DNA of 64,000 bases from WVZH01 sp034430895 (GCA_034430895.1 DAOUDW010000038.1:119701-183700); one strand, 5' to 3'; positions 1-11,200 are shown, counted from the first letter of the stretch. Notes: generated from the sequence alone by a model not told the origin. A program made the numbers and translations.

Positions 1-1
1 T

Positions 2-691
2 GAAGATTACGACAGCTGGTTCGACGAGAACAGTGAAGTCTACAAAGCCGAACTAGAAACCTTGGCGGCGATGGTTTCAGAGAACGGCAGAGGCCTGGAG
101 ATCGGCGTGGGAACAGGGCGTTTTGCCGCACCACTCGGTATCCGCACGGGTATTGACCCTGCCCGTCGAGCACTGCGGTTTGCACTCTCCCGAGATATCC
201 TCGTATGTCAGGCATTCGGGGAACGGCTTCCCTTCGGAAGCGATCAATTCGATTTCGTCCTTATCAACACCGTTGATCCATTCGTGGACGATATCCAAAT
301 CATCCTGAACGAGATCCATCGGGTGCTCAACACACGAGGGCGGATCATCATCGGCATGATTGACAAAGCCAGCCAACTCGGCCTAGTCTACGATGCGGAG
401 AAGGAAAAGGACCCCTTCTTCCGGGATGCCCACTTCCACAGTTCCGATGAAATCATCCGCCATCTACGAGACACTGGATTTTCCAACATCGTCTCTCGAC
501 AAACACTCATGGGCGATCCCTTTGCCGCAGCCCATGAAAGGGAGAAAGAGGACGAAACGACCGGAAAAACACTGGCAATCCAGGATGGCTATGGAGAGGG
601 AGGTTTCGTCGCGCTCCGTGCCGATAAACTCGCGTCAAATCAAACCGCCAAGATCTCAAAGCATACCGAGAAATTCAGATCGAAAAGGTAG
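2..691 (+). CDS. Class I SAM-dependent methyltransferase, 5' end cut by window edge
   Basis: The reading frame is already open at base 2 (EDYDSWFDENSEVYKAELET...), so the true start lies upstream of the window. The segment before the glycine motif resembles the YDxWF...E leader common in small methyltransferases. Motif I is GLEIGVGTGRF, where the SAM-binding loop lies, followed by an acidic motif around GIDPARR and a post-motif segment FDFVLINTVDPFVDD. The methyl acceptor cannot be told from sequence. The gene ends 12 bp before the NMT1-type binding protein and is co-directional with it, so it is probably in the same operon. It may modify or process the imported compound, but that is inference. 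The last ~30 residues are basic and look like a tail. Confidence 0.85.
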   Translation, partial: EDYDSWFDENSEVYKAELETLAAMVSENGRGLEIGVGTGRFAAPLGIRTGIDPARRALRFALSRDILVCQAFGERLPFGSDQFDFVLINTVDPFVDDIQIILNEIHRVLNTRGRIIIGMIDKASQLGLVYDAEKEKDPFFRDAHFHSSDEIIRHLRDTGFSNIVSRQTLMGDPFAAAHEREKEDETTGKTLAIQDGYGEGGFVALRADKLASNQTAKISKHTEKFRSKR

Positions 692-703
692 GGAGATTCC
701 ATC

Positions 704-1699
704 ATGAAAAGAATCGCGATACTTACTACGACATGTCTTGCATTGATCCTGGCAGCATCTGCCTGCCAGGTTGCAGCGGAAGAAAGCGATCAAGCAGCAC
801 CCACATCCATCAAGATGATGCTCGATTGGGTGCCGAACACCAATCACACCGGCTTATTTGTCGCCGAAGCAGAAGGCTACTTCGAAGACGAAGGCTTTCA
901 GGTCGAGATCATCCAGCCCGGCGAGGTCTACGCAGAACAAGCCGTTGCCAGCGGCGCCGCTGATTTCGGCGTCAGTTTTCAAGAACAAATCACGCTTGCC
1001 AGAGCAGACGGCGTGCCCATCGTATCTATAGCGGCCATCATCCAACACAACACTTCCGCTTTCGCTTCACGCGGCGAACTGCAGGTGAACTCACCGGCCG
1101 ATTGGGCTGGTCTAACCTACGGATCGTACGGCAGTCCCTTCGAAGAACCGACCCTGCGCGTGCTGATGGGCTGTGCCGGAGGTGATTACGAAGCGCTGAA
1201 CATCGTCGATACCGGCTACGCCGATCCGCTGGCGCTTCTCGATCAGGAACAGATCGATCTGGCCTGGATCTTTTACGCCTGGCAAGGCGTCCAGGCCGAG
1301 CACGAAAACATCGATCTGGACGTGATCATGATGCAGGATTGGATCGAATGCATTCCGGATTATTACACGCCGGTGCTTATCACCAGCGAAGAAACGATCG
1401 CAGAAAGACCGCAGCTCGTACGACGCTTTCTCAAAGCCGTTTCACACGGATATCAATTCGCCATCGAAAACCCGGAAGATGCGGCGGCGATTTTACTCGC
1501 TGCCGTACCGGAACTCGACAGCGAACTCGTCTACGCCAGCCAGGCCTGGATCTCGCCACGTTACCAGGCTGAAGCTGTACGCTGGGGTGAGCAATCGCTG
1601 AGTGTCTGGCAGGATTACTCAAATTGGATACTCGATAACGATATCCTCGCAGAAGCGATCGACGCCGATGCCGCATTCACCAACGAGTTCCTGCCTTAA
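704..1699 (+). CDS. ABC transporter substrate-binding lipoprotein, NMT1/THI5 family
   Basis: 331 residues. The N-terminus is a lipoprotein signal (MKRIAIL... then LAASAC, predicted lipidated Cys near residue 21), so the protein should be anchored outside the membrane. The mature part opens with MMLDWVPNTNHTGLFVA, the hallmark of the NMT1/THI5 (SsuA/ThiY-like) binding fold, followed by GYFEDEGFQVEII and an AASGAADFG-like stretch (residues ~83-88). ThiY-type proteins bind thiamine pyrimidine precursors, and close relatives bind sulfonates or nitrate-like ligands. The WVPNTNH motif favours the pyrimidine branch. SD GGGAG lies just before the ATG. The gene is followed by its ATPase after 36 bp. 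No permease gene is visible; it may precede the window. Confidence 0.9.
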   Translation: MKRIAILTTTCLALILAASACQVAAEESDQAAPTSIKMMLDWVPNTNHTGLFVAEAEGYFEDEGFQVEIIQPGEVYAEQAVASGAADFGVSFQEQITLARADGVPIVSIAAIIQHNTSAFASRGELQVNSPADWAGLTYGSYGSPFEEPTLRVLMGCAGGDYEALNIVDTGYADPLALLDQEQIDLAWIFYAWQGVQAEHENIDLDVIMMQDWIECIPDYYTPVLITSEETIAERPQLVRRFLKAVSHGYQFAIENPEDAAAILLAAVPELDSELVYASQAWISPRYQAEAVRWGEQSLSVWQDYSNWILDNDILAEAIDADAAFTNEFLP

Positions 1700-1735
1700 C
1701 AAGAGATACCTGGATTGCGTGATACAAGGATAACG

Positions 1736-2500
1736 ATGTCGACACCGAAAGTAGAACTTCGCAATGTCAGCAAGACCTTCCACGCCAATGGCCGCACCAT
1801 CCAGGCGCTGGAAAATATCTCCTTTGACGTGCAACCCGGCCAATTCGTGACCATCATCGGACCTTCGGGAAGCGGCAAGAGTACGATCTTCAACCTCATT
1901 GTTGGACTGCTCGATCCGGACGAAGGTGAAATTTGCCTCGACGGTGAAACATGCGAGCAGCGGACCGGGCGTGTGGGCTACATGCCGCAGCGCGATCTTC
2001 TGCTTCCCTGGCGCAACGTGCTCGACAACGTCATCCTGGCGCAGGAACTGCTCGGCATTCCCACAGAAATCTCTCATGCCAAAGCCGAAGAACTGCTGCC
2101 GCTCTTTGGGTTATCGGATTTTCGTGCTGCCTATCCCAACGAACTCTCCGGCGGGATGCGGCAGCGCGCGGCCTTGCTGCGCACGATGTTAACCGAACGG
2201 GATGTTCTTCTGCTCGACGAACCCTTCGGCGCACTCGACGCCCTGACGCGGCGCGAGTTACAAGACTGGTTGCTCGACATCTGGCGCCGCTTCGAAAAAA
2301 CGATCATCTTCATCACGCACGATGTCGATGAAGCGTTGTATCTGGCGGATCGCGTCCTCGTGCTCAGTGCCCGTCCTGGAAGGGTTGTTCGTTTCACCGA
2401 TGTGGATTTACCTCGTCCCAGACGCCAGGGGATGATCGCCACAACCGACTTCACCAATCAGCTTGCTGAATTGCTCGAAGCGCTGGGGGTAAACGTGTGA
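1736..2500 (+). CDS. ABC transporter ATP-binding protein (SsuB/TauB/ThiZ type)
   Basis: The chosen ATG at 1736 has AAGGA five bases upstream; an upstream TTG in frame at 1715 has no such support. The 254-residue protein has all ABC signatures in order: Walker A GPSGSGKST (~residues 41-49), Q-loop YMPQRDLLLPWR, signature LSGGMRQR, Walker B VLLLDEPFGALD and switch histidine FITHDVDEALYLADR. The YMPQxDLLLPW form is typical of nitrate/sulfonate/taurine/thiamine-precursor importers. It would energise uptake of the ligand captured by the preceding lipoprotein. Its stop codon overlaps the GTG start of the DUF402 gene (GTGA), so the two are probably translationally coupled. Confidence 0.93.
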   Translation: MSTPKVELRNVSKTFHANGRTIQALENISFDVQPGQFVTIIGPSGSGKSTIFNLIVGLLDPDEGEICLDGETCEQRTGRVGYMPQRDLLLPWRNVLDNVILAQELLGIPTEISHAKAEELLPLFGLSDFRAAYPNELSGGMRQRAALLRTMLTERDVLLLDEPFGALDALTRRELQDWLLDIWRRFEKTIIFITHDVDEALYLADRVLVLSARPGRVVRFTDVDLPRPRRQGMIATTDFTNQLAELLEALGVNV

Positions 2501-3015
2501 AAACCAAACAACCTACCTCTCCCCAAGATCGACCAGAGCCTGGAGACACGATACTGGTTCACAAACTCGACGACAGGGGAACAGAGAAATTAGGATACTC
2601 AGGGATAATACTTGATACGACTCCGTCGAGTATCACACTCGAGGCGATTTTCGATCTGGAAGACCGTTCTCTGGGCGACATCAGACTTCAACGCGGCGAT
2701 CGCTTTATCGAGACTCACTATGGCGATCGTTGGTACAACGTGTTTCGAATCCATGACGGTCAGGATGGGCATTTGAAAGGCTGGTACTGCAACATCACCC
2801 GCCCGGCGAAGATCGAACCAGGACATATTTACGCTATTGATTTAGAACTCGATCTGGTCGTACTGCCTAACGCTGAATATCAGGTGCTGGACGAAGATGA
2901 GTTTGAAACCCTGCAGCTGACGCCGGAGGACCGGGAGATGGCGCTGCAGGCAATGGAGGAACTCAAAACGCTAACGTCGAATCGATCGGGGTTATTTCAA
3001 GACGCCAAATCCTAA
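2497..3015 (+). CDS. DUF402 domain protein
   Basis: Starts at GTG 2497, overlapping the ATPase stop by four bases. 172 residues. The central part carries the DUF402 signature: DRWYNVFRIHD...LKGWYCNITRPA, then IDLELDLVVLPNAEYQVLDEDEFE. DUF402 proteins (FomD-like fold) include nucleoside phosphate or phosphonate-ester hydrolases with metal-binding acidic residues; the conserved WYCNI and D.ELD segments are present here. The specific substrate is unknown. The coupling to an NMT1-type importer hints at a hydrolytic step on the imported compound or a derived nucleotide, but this is inference only. The C-terminal ~25 residues look disordered. Confidence 0.8.
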   Translation: MKTKQPTSPQDRPEPGDTILVHKLDDRGTEKLGYSGIILDTTPSSITLEAIFDLEDRSLGDIRLQRGDRFIETHYGDRWYNVFRIHDGQDGHLKGWYCNITRPAKIEPGHIYAIDLELDLVVLPNAEYQVLDEDEFETLQLTPEDREMALQAMEELKTLTSNRSGLFQDAKS

Positions 3016-3095
3016 TCGAGGGGAACAATCGAGCGTCGGCTGCCCGGGTTATTAATTATTATTCCAATCCGATCGTAATCAACGGAAAATGGGGA

Positions 3096-3668
3096 CTAGG
3101 CCGTTCGTTCGGCATTTGCTCTCCGCCAGAGCCACCAGACGACAAACGCGGTAAAGATGATGATCAGCGCGGCGATGGCCACAGGCAATACAACGGCCAG
3201 AATCGAAAGCACCGTCGCCGTCACGTCTTCGGCCACGCTCACGGGGATGTTTCCTGCGCCAGCCGTCGTCGCCGTCACCGTCGGGCGAACGGCGACCGAT
3301 TTGGCGACGTGCACACCCCCAGAGACCATGATTCCGGCGATGATCGCCAGCACGGGGTGGATATTGGTGACCGCGCTCGTGCTGGCCGCGAATAAAATCG
3401 CGCCCGCCGTAGGGCGAATGAAGGTCTGGATGGCATCGTTGATGTGATTGACGGCAGGTACTTTGTCCACGAAGAATTCGATCAGCCCCAGAATCACCAA
3501 CACGGCGATCGTCCACCAGCTGGTGAGCGGATCCCACCCTTCGGAAAGCGTGATCCAATCCGTAAAACGCGCCATCAGTGCCACGATCAGCAGGGGCACA
3601 TAGGCGTTCAAACCTGCGCTTGCCGACAGGCCGAATGCTGCAAATAATCCGGCGACACTTTCTACCAC
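3096..3668 (-). CDS. DUF4126 family membrane protein
   Basis: 190 residues starting at GTG 3668, preceded by GGAGGG on the minus strand. The N-terminal LSASAGLNAYVPLL is the recognisable DUF4126 signature. There are about four to five hydrophobic segments (residues ~3-32, 50-68, 88-115, 150-180), with a basic WWLWRRANAERTA tail. A conserved glycine/serine-rich loop ASTSAVTNIHPVLAIIAGIMV follows the amphipathic middle. The family is broadly distributed and has no established biochemical role. It stands alone, convergent with the DUF402 gene. Confidence 0.75.
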   Translation of the reverse strand: MVESVAGLFAAFGLSASAGLNAYVPLLIVALMARFTDWITLSEGWDPLTSWWTIAVLVILGLIEFFVDKVPAVNHINDAIQTFIRPTAGAILFAASTSAVTNIHPVLAIIAGIMVSGGVHVAKSVAVRPTVTATTAGAGNIPVSVAEDVTATVLSILAVVLPVAIAALIIIFTAFVVWWLWRRANAERTA

Positions 3669-3771
3669 ATTGCCCTCCGCTTCTCAGGAAAGATCCGCTG
3701 CGTCTCCTTCACCCAAGCTTATACCACACATTCTTTTGAATCGAACTCAGCTCTGTGCTGCCTGAAAATGG

Positions 3772-4596
3772 CTATACATGGAAACCATCCCACGTCCCTG
3801 TCAGCGTGAATCGAATCCAATCGATGATCCCGATTTGGATCACGGCCATCGTCAAGCCGAGGAGAATGGGTGTGATCAAATCCCGCCAGCCTGCAGCTTG
3901 ATTCTCCTTGCGAGAGATGACCAGGATGACACTTGTGTATACCAGGGTCAATATAACGAAAACCGCCAAGGATGTCGCCAACGCAAACGGATAAAGAATC
4001 AATGGGTTCTCGCTTAGCACCAACACCACCAGGATCGCAGCGAATAGCAGTAATTTTCCCAGCTCCGCCAAAGAATGGATAACGGGTTCGTCTTTGACAT
4101 CTTTCCAGGCAAATTGACTGAATGCGGGGTAGACCATCGTGGACAGCGAGATTCCAATCAAGGTTCCCGTAATCAAACGCAACGCATTACTCGGCGTATA
4201 AATCCCGGAGGCCATGGGTATGAGATGCACGTAGGAATTGAGCCCATCGATAGCCCAGAAGACTCCAAACAGGAAGAGGACTGCATTCACACCTCGACTG
4301 GGATAGCAACCTGCTTTCGTTCGACGAGTAATGTAGAAACCGAGTCCGACCAAAACGCCGAGATACATCCCGGAGCAGCGGGCACAAAGCGGCAGCTGCC
4401 GCGTGCCCAGCTGGAATGAGCGCAGGTCGATGCGATGGCACAGCGCGTATCCGACGGCATCCGCCTTACCCAGCATGCCATGCGGCGTGGAAAAGAGCCA
4501 TGTGGTGAACACGACGATGGCAATCAGCACGGCGAATATCCGCGGAAGATGCGGATGTTTTGTTTGGACCAGTTCACGCGTATCAAGTTCAGACAT
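3772..4596 (-). CDS. DUF2085 family membrane protein
   Basis: The proposed start is ATG 4596 (MSELDTRELV), giving 274 residues; an in-frame ATG at 4629 would add 11. A TATAAT hexamer (minus strand, 4608-4603) sits about seven bases upstream of 4596, so the mRNA may be leaderless. The DUF2085 core is clear: ALCHRIDLRSF...LPLCARCSGMYLG, with paired CxxC/His residues that could bind a metal, followed by several transmembrane segments. The family is common in Chloroflexota and other bacteria and its function is not known. A second half with long hydrophobic helices (LLLFAAILVVLVLSE and onward) extends beyond the minimal domain. Confidence 0.75.
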   Translation of the reverse strand: MSELDTRELVQTKHPHLPRIFAVLIAIVVFTTWLFSTPHGMLGKADAVGYALCHRIDLRSFQLGTRQLPLCARCSGMYLGVLVGLGFYITRRTKAGCYPSRGVNAVLFLFGVFWAIDGLNSYVHLIPMASGIYTPSNALRLITGTLIGISLSTMVYPAFSQFAWKDVKDEPVIHSLAELGKLLLFAAILVVLVLSENPLILYPFALATSLAVFVILTLVYTSVILVISRKENQAAGWRDLITPILLGLTMAVIQIGIIDWIRFTLTGTWDGFHV

Positions 4597-4672
4597 GTCG
4601 CCATTATAGCGGAAACTTGCCGTAAGCATCCATAACGCATCACGAATCCCCTCGTCAACAAGGCACGATTCC

Positions 4673-4702
4673 TTGACGGCGCGACCACGGGACGGTTATA
4701 AT
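4673..4702 (+). promoter_or_regulatory. Sigma70-type promoter for tRNA-Asn
   Basis: TTGACG at 4673-4678 and a perfect TATAAT at 4697-4702 are separated by 18 bp, ending 11 bp before the tRNA. Confidence 0.7.
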
Positions 4703-4713
4703 GCCACCTGCTT

Positions 4714-4786
4714 TCCTCGGTAGCTCAATTGGCAGAGCGGGCGGCTGTTAACTGCTAGGTTGTAGGTTCGAGTCCTACCCGAGGAG
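4714..4786 (+). tRNA. tRNA-Asn (anticodon GTT)
   Basis: Full cloverleaf. The acceptor stem TCCTCGG pairs with CCGAGGA, the D arm is GCTC-AATTGGCA-GAGC, and the anticodon loop CTGTTAA gives anticodon GTT. The T arm is GTAGG-TTCGAGT-CCTAC and the discriminator base is G. Two CC bases follow, so a full CCA is not encoded. It is preceded by a strong promoter and followed by a hairpin terminator, so it is a single-gene transcription unit. Confidence 0.97.
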
Positions 4787-4798
4787 CCTGGTACTTGA

Positions 4799-4835
4799 AA
4801 AGCACTCATGCGCATGCGCAGTGGGTGCTTTTTTT
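4799..4835 (+). terminator. Rho-independent terminator after tRNA-Asn
   Basis: AAGCACTC (4800-4807) pairs with GGGTGCTT (4823-4830) and is followed by a run of T to 4835. It lies 12 bp after the tRNA. Confidence 0.8.
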
Positions 4836-4934
4836 CCGGCATTCAATTGCCTGATCTATTAAGGTAATCCCTAAAAAGATGCGATATGATTAGGATTGTA
4901 GATTGATGCCCTTCGGAAAGGGGTGAATGTTATC

Positions 4935-5249
4935 ATGAACCTATTGCAGAAAATTGCCAGCTTGTTTATCCGTTCGGCTGATGACCAGGGTTTTTGGATC
5001 TACATTCGTTGCAATCGATGCGGGGAGAAATTGAGGGCACGCGTCGATTTAATGACCGATCTCACAGTACGCTACGGGGAGGGTGGCGGTGGGGATGTGT
5101 ATTTCACCCGCAAGACCCTCATCGGCAGCAACTTGTGCTTCCAACCCATCGAAGCGACTCTCACCTTCGATCTGCGACGTCAATTGATCGACAAGCAGGT
5201 TACGGGTGGTGAATTCATCACCAAAGAGGAATTCGAAGCGCAGGAGTAA
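4935..5249 (+). CDS. Small conserved protein with a CxxC motif
   Basis: ATG 4935 is preferred because the SD-like AAAGGGG (4917-4923) would overlap the alternative GTG at 4923. 104 residues. It begins with a short amphipathic segment MNLLQKIASLFIRSADDQGFW, then IRCNRCGEKLRARVDL (one CxxC plus a later lone Cys). A beta-rich part follows with RKTLIG and CFQPIEATLTFDLRRQLI, ending in a GGEFITKEEFEAQE tail. It looks like half of a zinc-ribbon protein. I recognise the general pattern from Chloroflexota genomes but know of no function. Its stop lies 6 bp from the convergent glucan synthetase gene. Confidence 0.7.
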   Translation: MNLLQKIASLFIRSADDQGFWIYIRCNRCGEKLRARVDLMTDLTVRYGEGGGGDVYFTRKTLIGSNLCFQPIEATLTFDLRRQLIDKQVTGGEFITKEEFEAQE

Positions 5250-5255
5250 GATAAG

Positions 5256-8200
5256 TTAGGTCTCTCGTTTTCCCATCCGCACGACGACCTTGTGTTTCAC
5301 AGCACTGCCATCCAGCGGCAATGCCGCCTGATCCAAACGCCGACCATCCATCTCGATCCACGCCACACCTCGACTGACATGATCCGGGTTTTCAACCTTC
5401 AACTCGTAAACCGCATCTCGATAGGAATATCGGATGCCGAAGCCGTCCCATGCCGCCGGAATGATGGGATCCACGCGCAGCTCATCCCCCCGGACTTTCA
5501 GTCCCAAGACTTCTTCGATCCAGGCACGATACATCCAACCAGCCGACCCGGTATACCAGGTCCAACCTCCTTGCCCAACTTTCCCTGGAAGATTATAGAC
5601 ATCTGCCGCGACCACATACGGCTCAACAGCATACCGCTCCACATCTTGCGGTTCACGTGCGTGTTCGACGGGATTCATCATGCGCAGCAGCTGCGCTGCA
5701 CGATCACCATCTCCCATGCGCGCATACGCGATCGCCAACCATAATGCACCATGCGTATACTGCCCGCCATTCTCGCGTACACCGGGCGGGTACCCTTTGA
5801 TATAGCCGGGATCCAACGCGGATTTATCGAAGGGCGGCGTAAACAACAAAGCCAAACCATCTTGTTCGCGAACCAATTGCTCCCAAGCCGATTCCAGCGC
5901 AGTTTTCGCACGCTCCGGATCTGCGGCTCCACTGATCCATGCCCAGGACTGTGGTAGAGAATCGATACGCGCTTCCACATTTCTCGCCGATCCAAGAGGG
6001 GTGCCGTCGTCGAATGTCGCCCGTTTGTACCATGCGCCGTCCCAGGCCTCTTCTTCGACTCGTTCTGCCAATCGGCGGGCGCGTTGGCTAAAATCTTCCG
6101 CGTCTTCCTGGCGGCCTGTTTCTTCCGCCAGGCCAGCAAAATCATTGAGGACATCGATCAGGAACCAGGCCAGCCAGACACTCTCGCCTTTTCCTTCTGC
6201 ACCCACCCGATTCAAGCCATCATTCCAATCCCCGGTTCCAATCAACGGCAATCCATGGGATCCACTCGTGGCGCCTCGTTCGATCGCCCGACGACAGTGC
6301 TCGTACAACGACTCGCGTTCCATACTCTCTTCTGGAACGAGGAAAATTTCATGTTCGTCATCTTGCAGCGCTCGACCTTCCAGGAAAGGCAGCTGTTCGG
6401 CGAGGATGTCCGTGTCCCCTGTGATCTTAACGTATTGACTAACGACGTAGGGCAGCCAGATGAGATCATCCGAGATGCGCGTACGTACCCCGGCACCGCT
6501 TGGAGGATGCCACCAATGTTGTACGTCCCCTTCTCGGAACTGTCGCTTTGCAGCCGTTAAAATGTGCTCGCGAGCCAATTGTGGCGCGGCGTAAAACAAG
6601 GCCATCACATCTTGCAGTTGATCGCGGAACCCAAAAGCACCGCCGGACTGGTAGAACGCCGATCGAGCCCAAATCCGACAGCTCAATGTTTGGTAGATCA
6701 GCCAGCGGTTGAGCAAGAACTGCACAGATAATTCCGGATGGTCGATTTCCACACGACCTAAAAGCTTGTCCCACCAGCCGCTGGTCTGCTCCAGCGCTTC
6801 CTCGACTCGTAGGTCTTCACGATAGTGTCGGATGATACGCAGCGCATCTTCGCGTGAAGCCGCTGAACCCAGCATCACGAAAAGGTCTTCGTATTCACCA
6901 GGTTCCAATTCGATGCTGGTCCGTATCGCTGCGCACGGATCCAGGCCAGCGCCCACCCGCTGCGATAAATGTAATCGGTGCATCGCGGCCGGATCGGAGA
7001 GACTCTGATTACGCCCCACGAAGACCGTGCGATCGGCAGTATAGTCATCTGCGGCCGGACTCATGGCCACGAAGGCCACACGCTCGCCATAATCCACGTG
7101 GTAACGGTTGTACGCCAAGAGCGCTTTTGCATCTTCATCCCATTTGGTGGTGACGTGCATTTGACTTTCTTCGCGAACTTCCCCAAGCACCCATTCCGCA
7201 TAGAAAGTTACGCTGATCCGCCGAACCTGCCTTGAGTCGTTCCGCAAGCGCAAACGCTGGATACGTACTGGCTTACCCCCTTCGTCGTTCATGGGCACGA
7301 AGGTGATCAACTCTTGTTCGATGGCATGACTGTTGTGTTCGAATACGCTGTAGCCGGCACCATAACGCATGCGATAGGCGTCCAATTCACGAATCGGATT
7401 CGGAGTCGGCGACCAGAATGTGCCACTTTCCTCATCCCGGATGTAGAACGCATCCGAGACGGGATCGCAAACTGCATCGTTCGACCAACCAATCAAACGA
7501 TGCTTCTGACTGTTGCCGTACCACACGAAACCCGCACCGCTTTCGGAGACCAGCGCGCCAAAATTCGGATTGGCCATCACGTTCACCCAGGGTGCGGGCG
7601 TGTGATCCTTCGGGCCGAGATAAATCGCATACTCCCTACCATCCGGCGTGAAACCACCCAATCCGTTGAAGTAGGGCAACTCCATAAAAGGCAGTGGGGC
7701 TGATGGTTCCTCTGGAATCTTGCGCGTTACGAGTTCGATGGGAGTATCCGGCGCATCGCGTGGCACCGCGAGTTGCTGCGAAAGCGGTCCGCGTGCCGCT
7801 ACCAGGACCACTCTGGCGGCGGAGAGAATCAAGGTGAGATGTTCTTCGGGGATTTGATCCACGCTAAGTAAGTAAACCCCACTGGGTTGATCGATGACGG
7901 CATAGATCGAGTCCGTCTCGATCAAACGCAGTAAACGCTCGTTCAGTGGTTGTTCATAGCTGCTGGACTCTTCATTCAGGATCACCAGATCGGTCTTCAA
8001 ACCATGCTGGCGCCAGAAGGTATGCGCCTGCAGCATTTGACGTACCGTGCTCAGATCGCGTGCTTCGCCAATACTCACCACAGCGATCGGAAAGTCTCCC
8101 GAGATGCCGTATGGCCACAAGCCTGACTGCCCCAAACGATTTTGTTCCAATCGTTCGGGCGGTGGACGCAACCAGGCATCCGGATAGAGCATAGCGCTGG

Positions 8201-11200
8201 CCAACTGCTGGAAACGGCGGGCATCGTCCGGCTGAATACGCAGCAACCGCAGGTCGAGTTGGGCATGTACCCAGGCCAACTCCAGGCTGCGCGTGATCGC
8301 GCGCGGGTCGCTGTATTTTTCCATCAAACGCACGACTTGATCGCGCTCCCCGGAGGCTGCCAGGACCATGGAAATAGACAATCGCTGCCGGGGACGAATG
8401 GTAACCACCTTACGCATGCTCAATATGGGGTCGAGAACGTAGCCAGCGCTGTTACTCAGATCGCCTTCGAGTGCTTTTGGATTTGCGGTGGATCGACCGC
8501 GACCGACAAAGCGCTTGCGATCGGTTTCGAACTGCAGCGTGTTCGATTCCTCATTTTCAACCGTAATCCTGTGGGCGACGAAGATCGGCGGATCTTCGAG
8601 ATCGCGCTTCCTGCGGAAAGCGAGTAACGCATTGACCTGCGGTAGTGCTTCCGTCTGGATGAATATTTTATTAAACGCCGGATGCTGTCGGTCGGCGTTG
8701 TGCGGCGCCATGGATAATTCGATGTAACTGGTAACCTCGATGCGCCGGGCGCGATTCGAGCGGTTGACAAACGTCATGCGCCGAATCTCAACATCGTCTT
8801 CCGGCGAAACGACAATCTCGGTTTCCGTGTCGATGCCGTTATCTCTGCGGCGGAACTCGGCGCGGTCAATCGCCATGTTGACAGAATAATCTGCTGGATC
8901 CCCACCGAGCGGTTGATATGTATTCGACCAGACATGTCCGTTGTCGATATCCCGCAGGTAGCAGAAGCTGCCCCAGGAATCGCAGGTGGTATCCGCTCGC
9001 CAGCGTGTGAGTTCGAAATCTCCCCACCGGGTATACCCACCGCCGGCGTTTGTGACCATGACGCCCATGCTGCCATTGGATAATAAATGGGTCCGTGGTG
9101 TCGATGTCTGGGCGGTATCGAATTTACTGATAGAAGGTGCCAATTCAACCGCCGCAGCCCGCGTCCTCGGACGCTCACGCGTCGAAACCTCATACAGCGG
9201 CGGCGAGACGGGTATGCGCTCGTAAAGTAATGGTTCCGTAGCTTGCACACGCCGGTCCGCATGGAAACGCCGCTGCATGGTGTTGTCGTGCAAGAGGTTC
9301 ACCATGGCCAGGAAACCCATCGCCTGGTGATGCGCCATGTACGCCCGCACCAGGATTCCTCGTTCCCCTTCGCGCCTGCGCTGACGGGTAAAGTCGATCG
9401 CTTCGTAGAAGCCATAGCGACCCACTAATCCTTCACTCGCCAGGCGCCGTAGATTCTGTGCAGCTAGATTCGGTTCCACCATTAAAGCCAGCATGGAGGC
9501 ATAGGGTGCGACCACGAGATCATCCTCCAGGCCGCGCTTCAAACCCAATCCGGGCACGCCGAATGCCTTGTATTGATAGGTCTTATTGAGATCCAGATCA
9601 CCGTAAGCCGATTCGGAGATACCCCAGGGCACATTCCGCTGCACAGCGTACTCACGCTGCAGTTCTACGGCTTCGTGCGTGGCAAGATCGAGCAGCGAAT
9701 TGGCGTATGTGCGCTGTAGAAGAAGGGGCATCAGGTACTCGAACATCGTACCGGTCCAGCTGAGCAGCAAGCGGCGATTCCCAACCGATCCATACAGTCG
9801 ATTCAACGCCAACCAATGCTCACCGGGAACGTCTCCGCGCGCGATGGCGACGAAGCTCCCCAGACGTGCCTCACTCGCCAACAGATCGTAGTAGGAGCCA
9901 TCTTGACGCTGATTACTGACGTTGTAACCGACGGTAAAAAGACGACGATCGGGATCGTACAAGAATCGCATATTCATGCCTCGACCCAGATCTCGAATGG
10001 AAGTGAATAATTCTTCGCCCTGGCTTAATATTTCTCCAGCAAACCAGCGCGCTTCAGAAAATGAGTCACGCAAGCGTTCAATCCAACTCGTGAGTGAGGG
10101 CGGCAGCGCACCGATCGAACGAATGGCTGTTTCGATCGCTTGCATTACAGGGACACTTCCGTTCGCCAATTCACGCAGCGACGGCGCCTCATAAAGCGCC
10201 ACTCGTCGAGCTTCTAATGTTACAGAGCCCAACGGCGCAAGAACTTCCTCCGCCTCCGTGACCAGGATCTCTGCCCACTGCATGTAGCGGTCCAACGTGT
10301 GAATCCAACTGGAAATCTGGCGTTCCAGTTTGCCCGCCCAATAGGTCGCTTCATCTCCAGTTCCGGCAGTCCTTCGCAATCCGTAGGCCAAAGCGATCGA
10401 CAGACCGCTGGCATGTCGGATGTTCCGAATGAGTTCCTCAAGTCCCTGAGGTGAGGACTCCAAAGTTTGCGCCAATTTATCGAAGGCCTGCATATGTGGA
10501 TCATCTGGATGCGTGGTTCTCAGGGTGTCTTTTAAGATGTCGAGTGTATCCCACGCACCGCGGAGGATCTCCAGATCAATCAGAGGCGAATCCAATAATT
10601 CCTGGATGCCGGTCTCGAGTGTCCACAAGCATCCCAGCAGGTTACCGCTATCCACTGTCGAGACATAGCGCGGTTCCAATGGTTCCAAGGTCTCGATGTT
10701 GTACCAATTCAAAAGATGGCCTTCAAATTTCTCGAGTTGATCCAGGGTCTCTAAAGTCCCGCTGAGTTGTTCGATTACGGCATCCGAATTCAGGTATCCG
10801 CAGTCTTTAGCCCCCAGGGCTGAGAGCATCCACAAACCGATGTTGGTCGGACTCGTGCGATTGGCGATCTGATTCTGATGTGAGACCTGGAAGTTATCTG
10901 GTGGAAGCCAATTCGTTTCGTCTCTGACGAAATCCTCAAAGTATGCCCACGTACGGCGCGACCACTTTCGCAATCTACGCCGTGCTCGTCTGGACACCTG
11001 CAGTTGTGGTTTTTCACTACGAGGGCCTTGATTCAGCCGCCAACCAACCCAAGGACTGAAAAACCAAAGTGCCAGGAATGGCACTGCTGCGTACAAACTC
11101 ATTGGTTGGATCTTCCATAACAAAACACCGACGGCGCTGGAAAACAGGCTGACGATCCCCAGCGTGATGGAGATTGAGCGCGCCTGATCAGTCGCTCGCC

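Noticed and set aside
4714..4786. tRNA-Asn as an integration site
   Set aside because: No integrase, no repeated tRNA 3' end nearby and ordinary neighbours.
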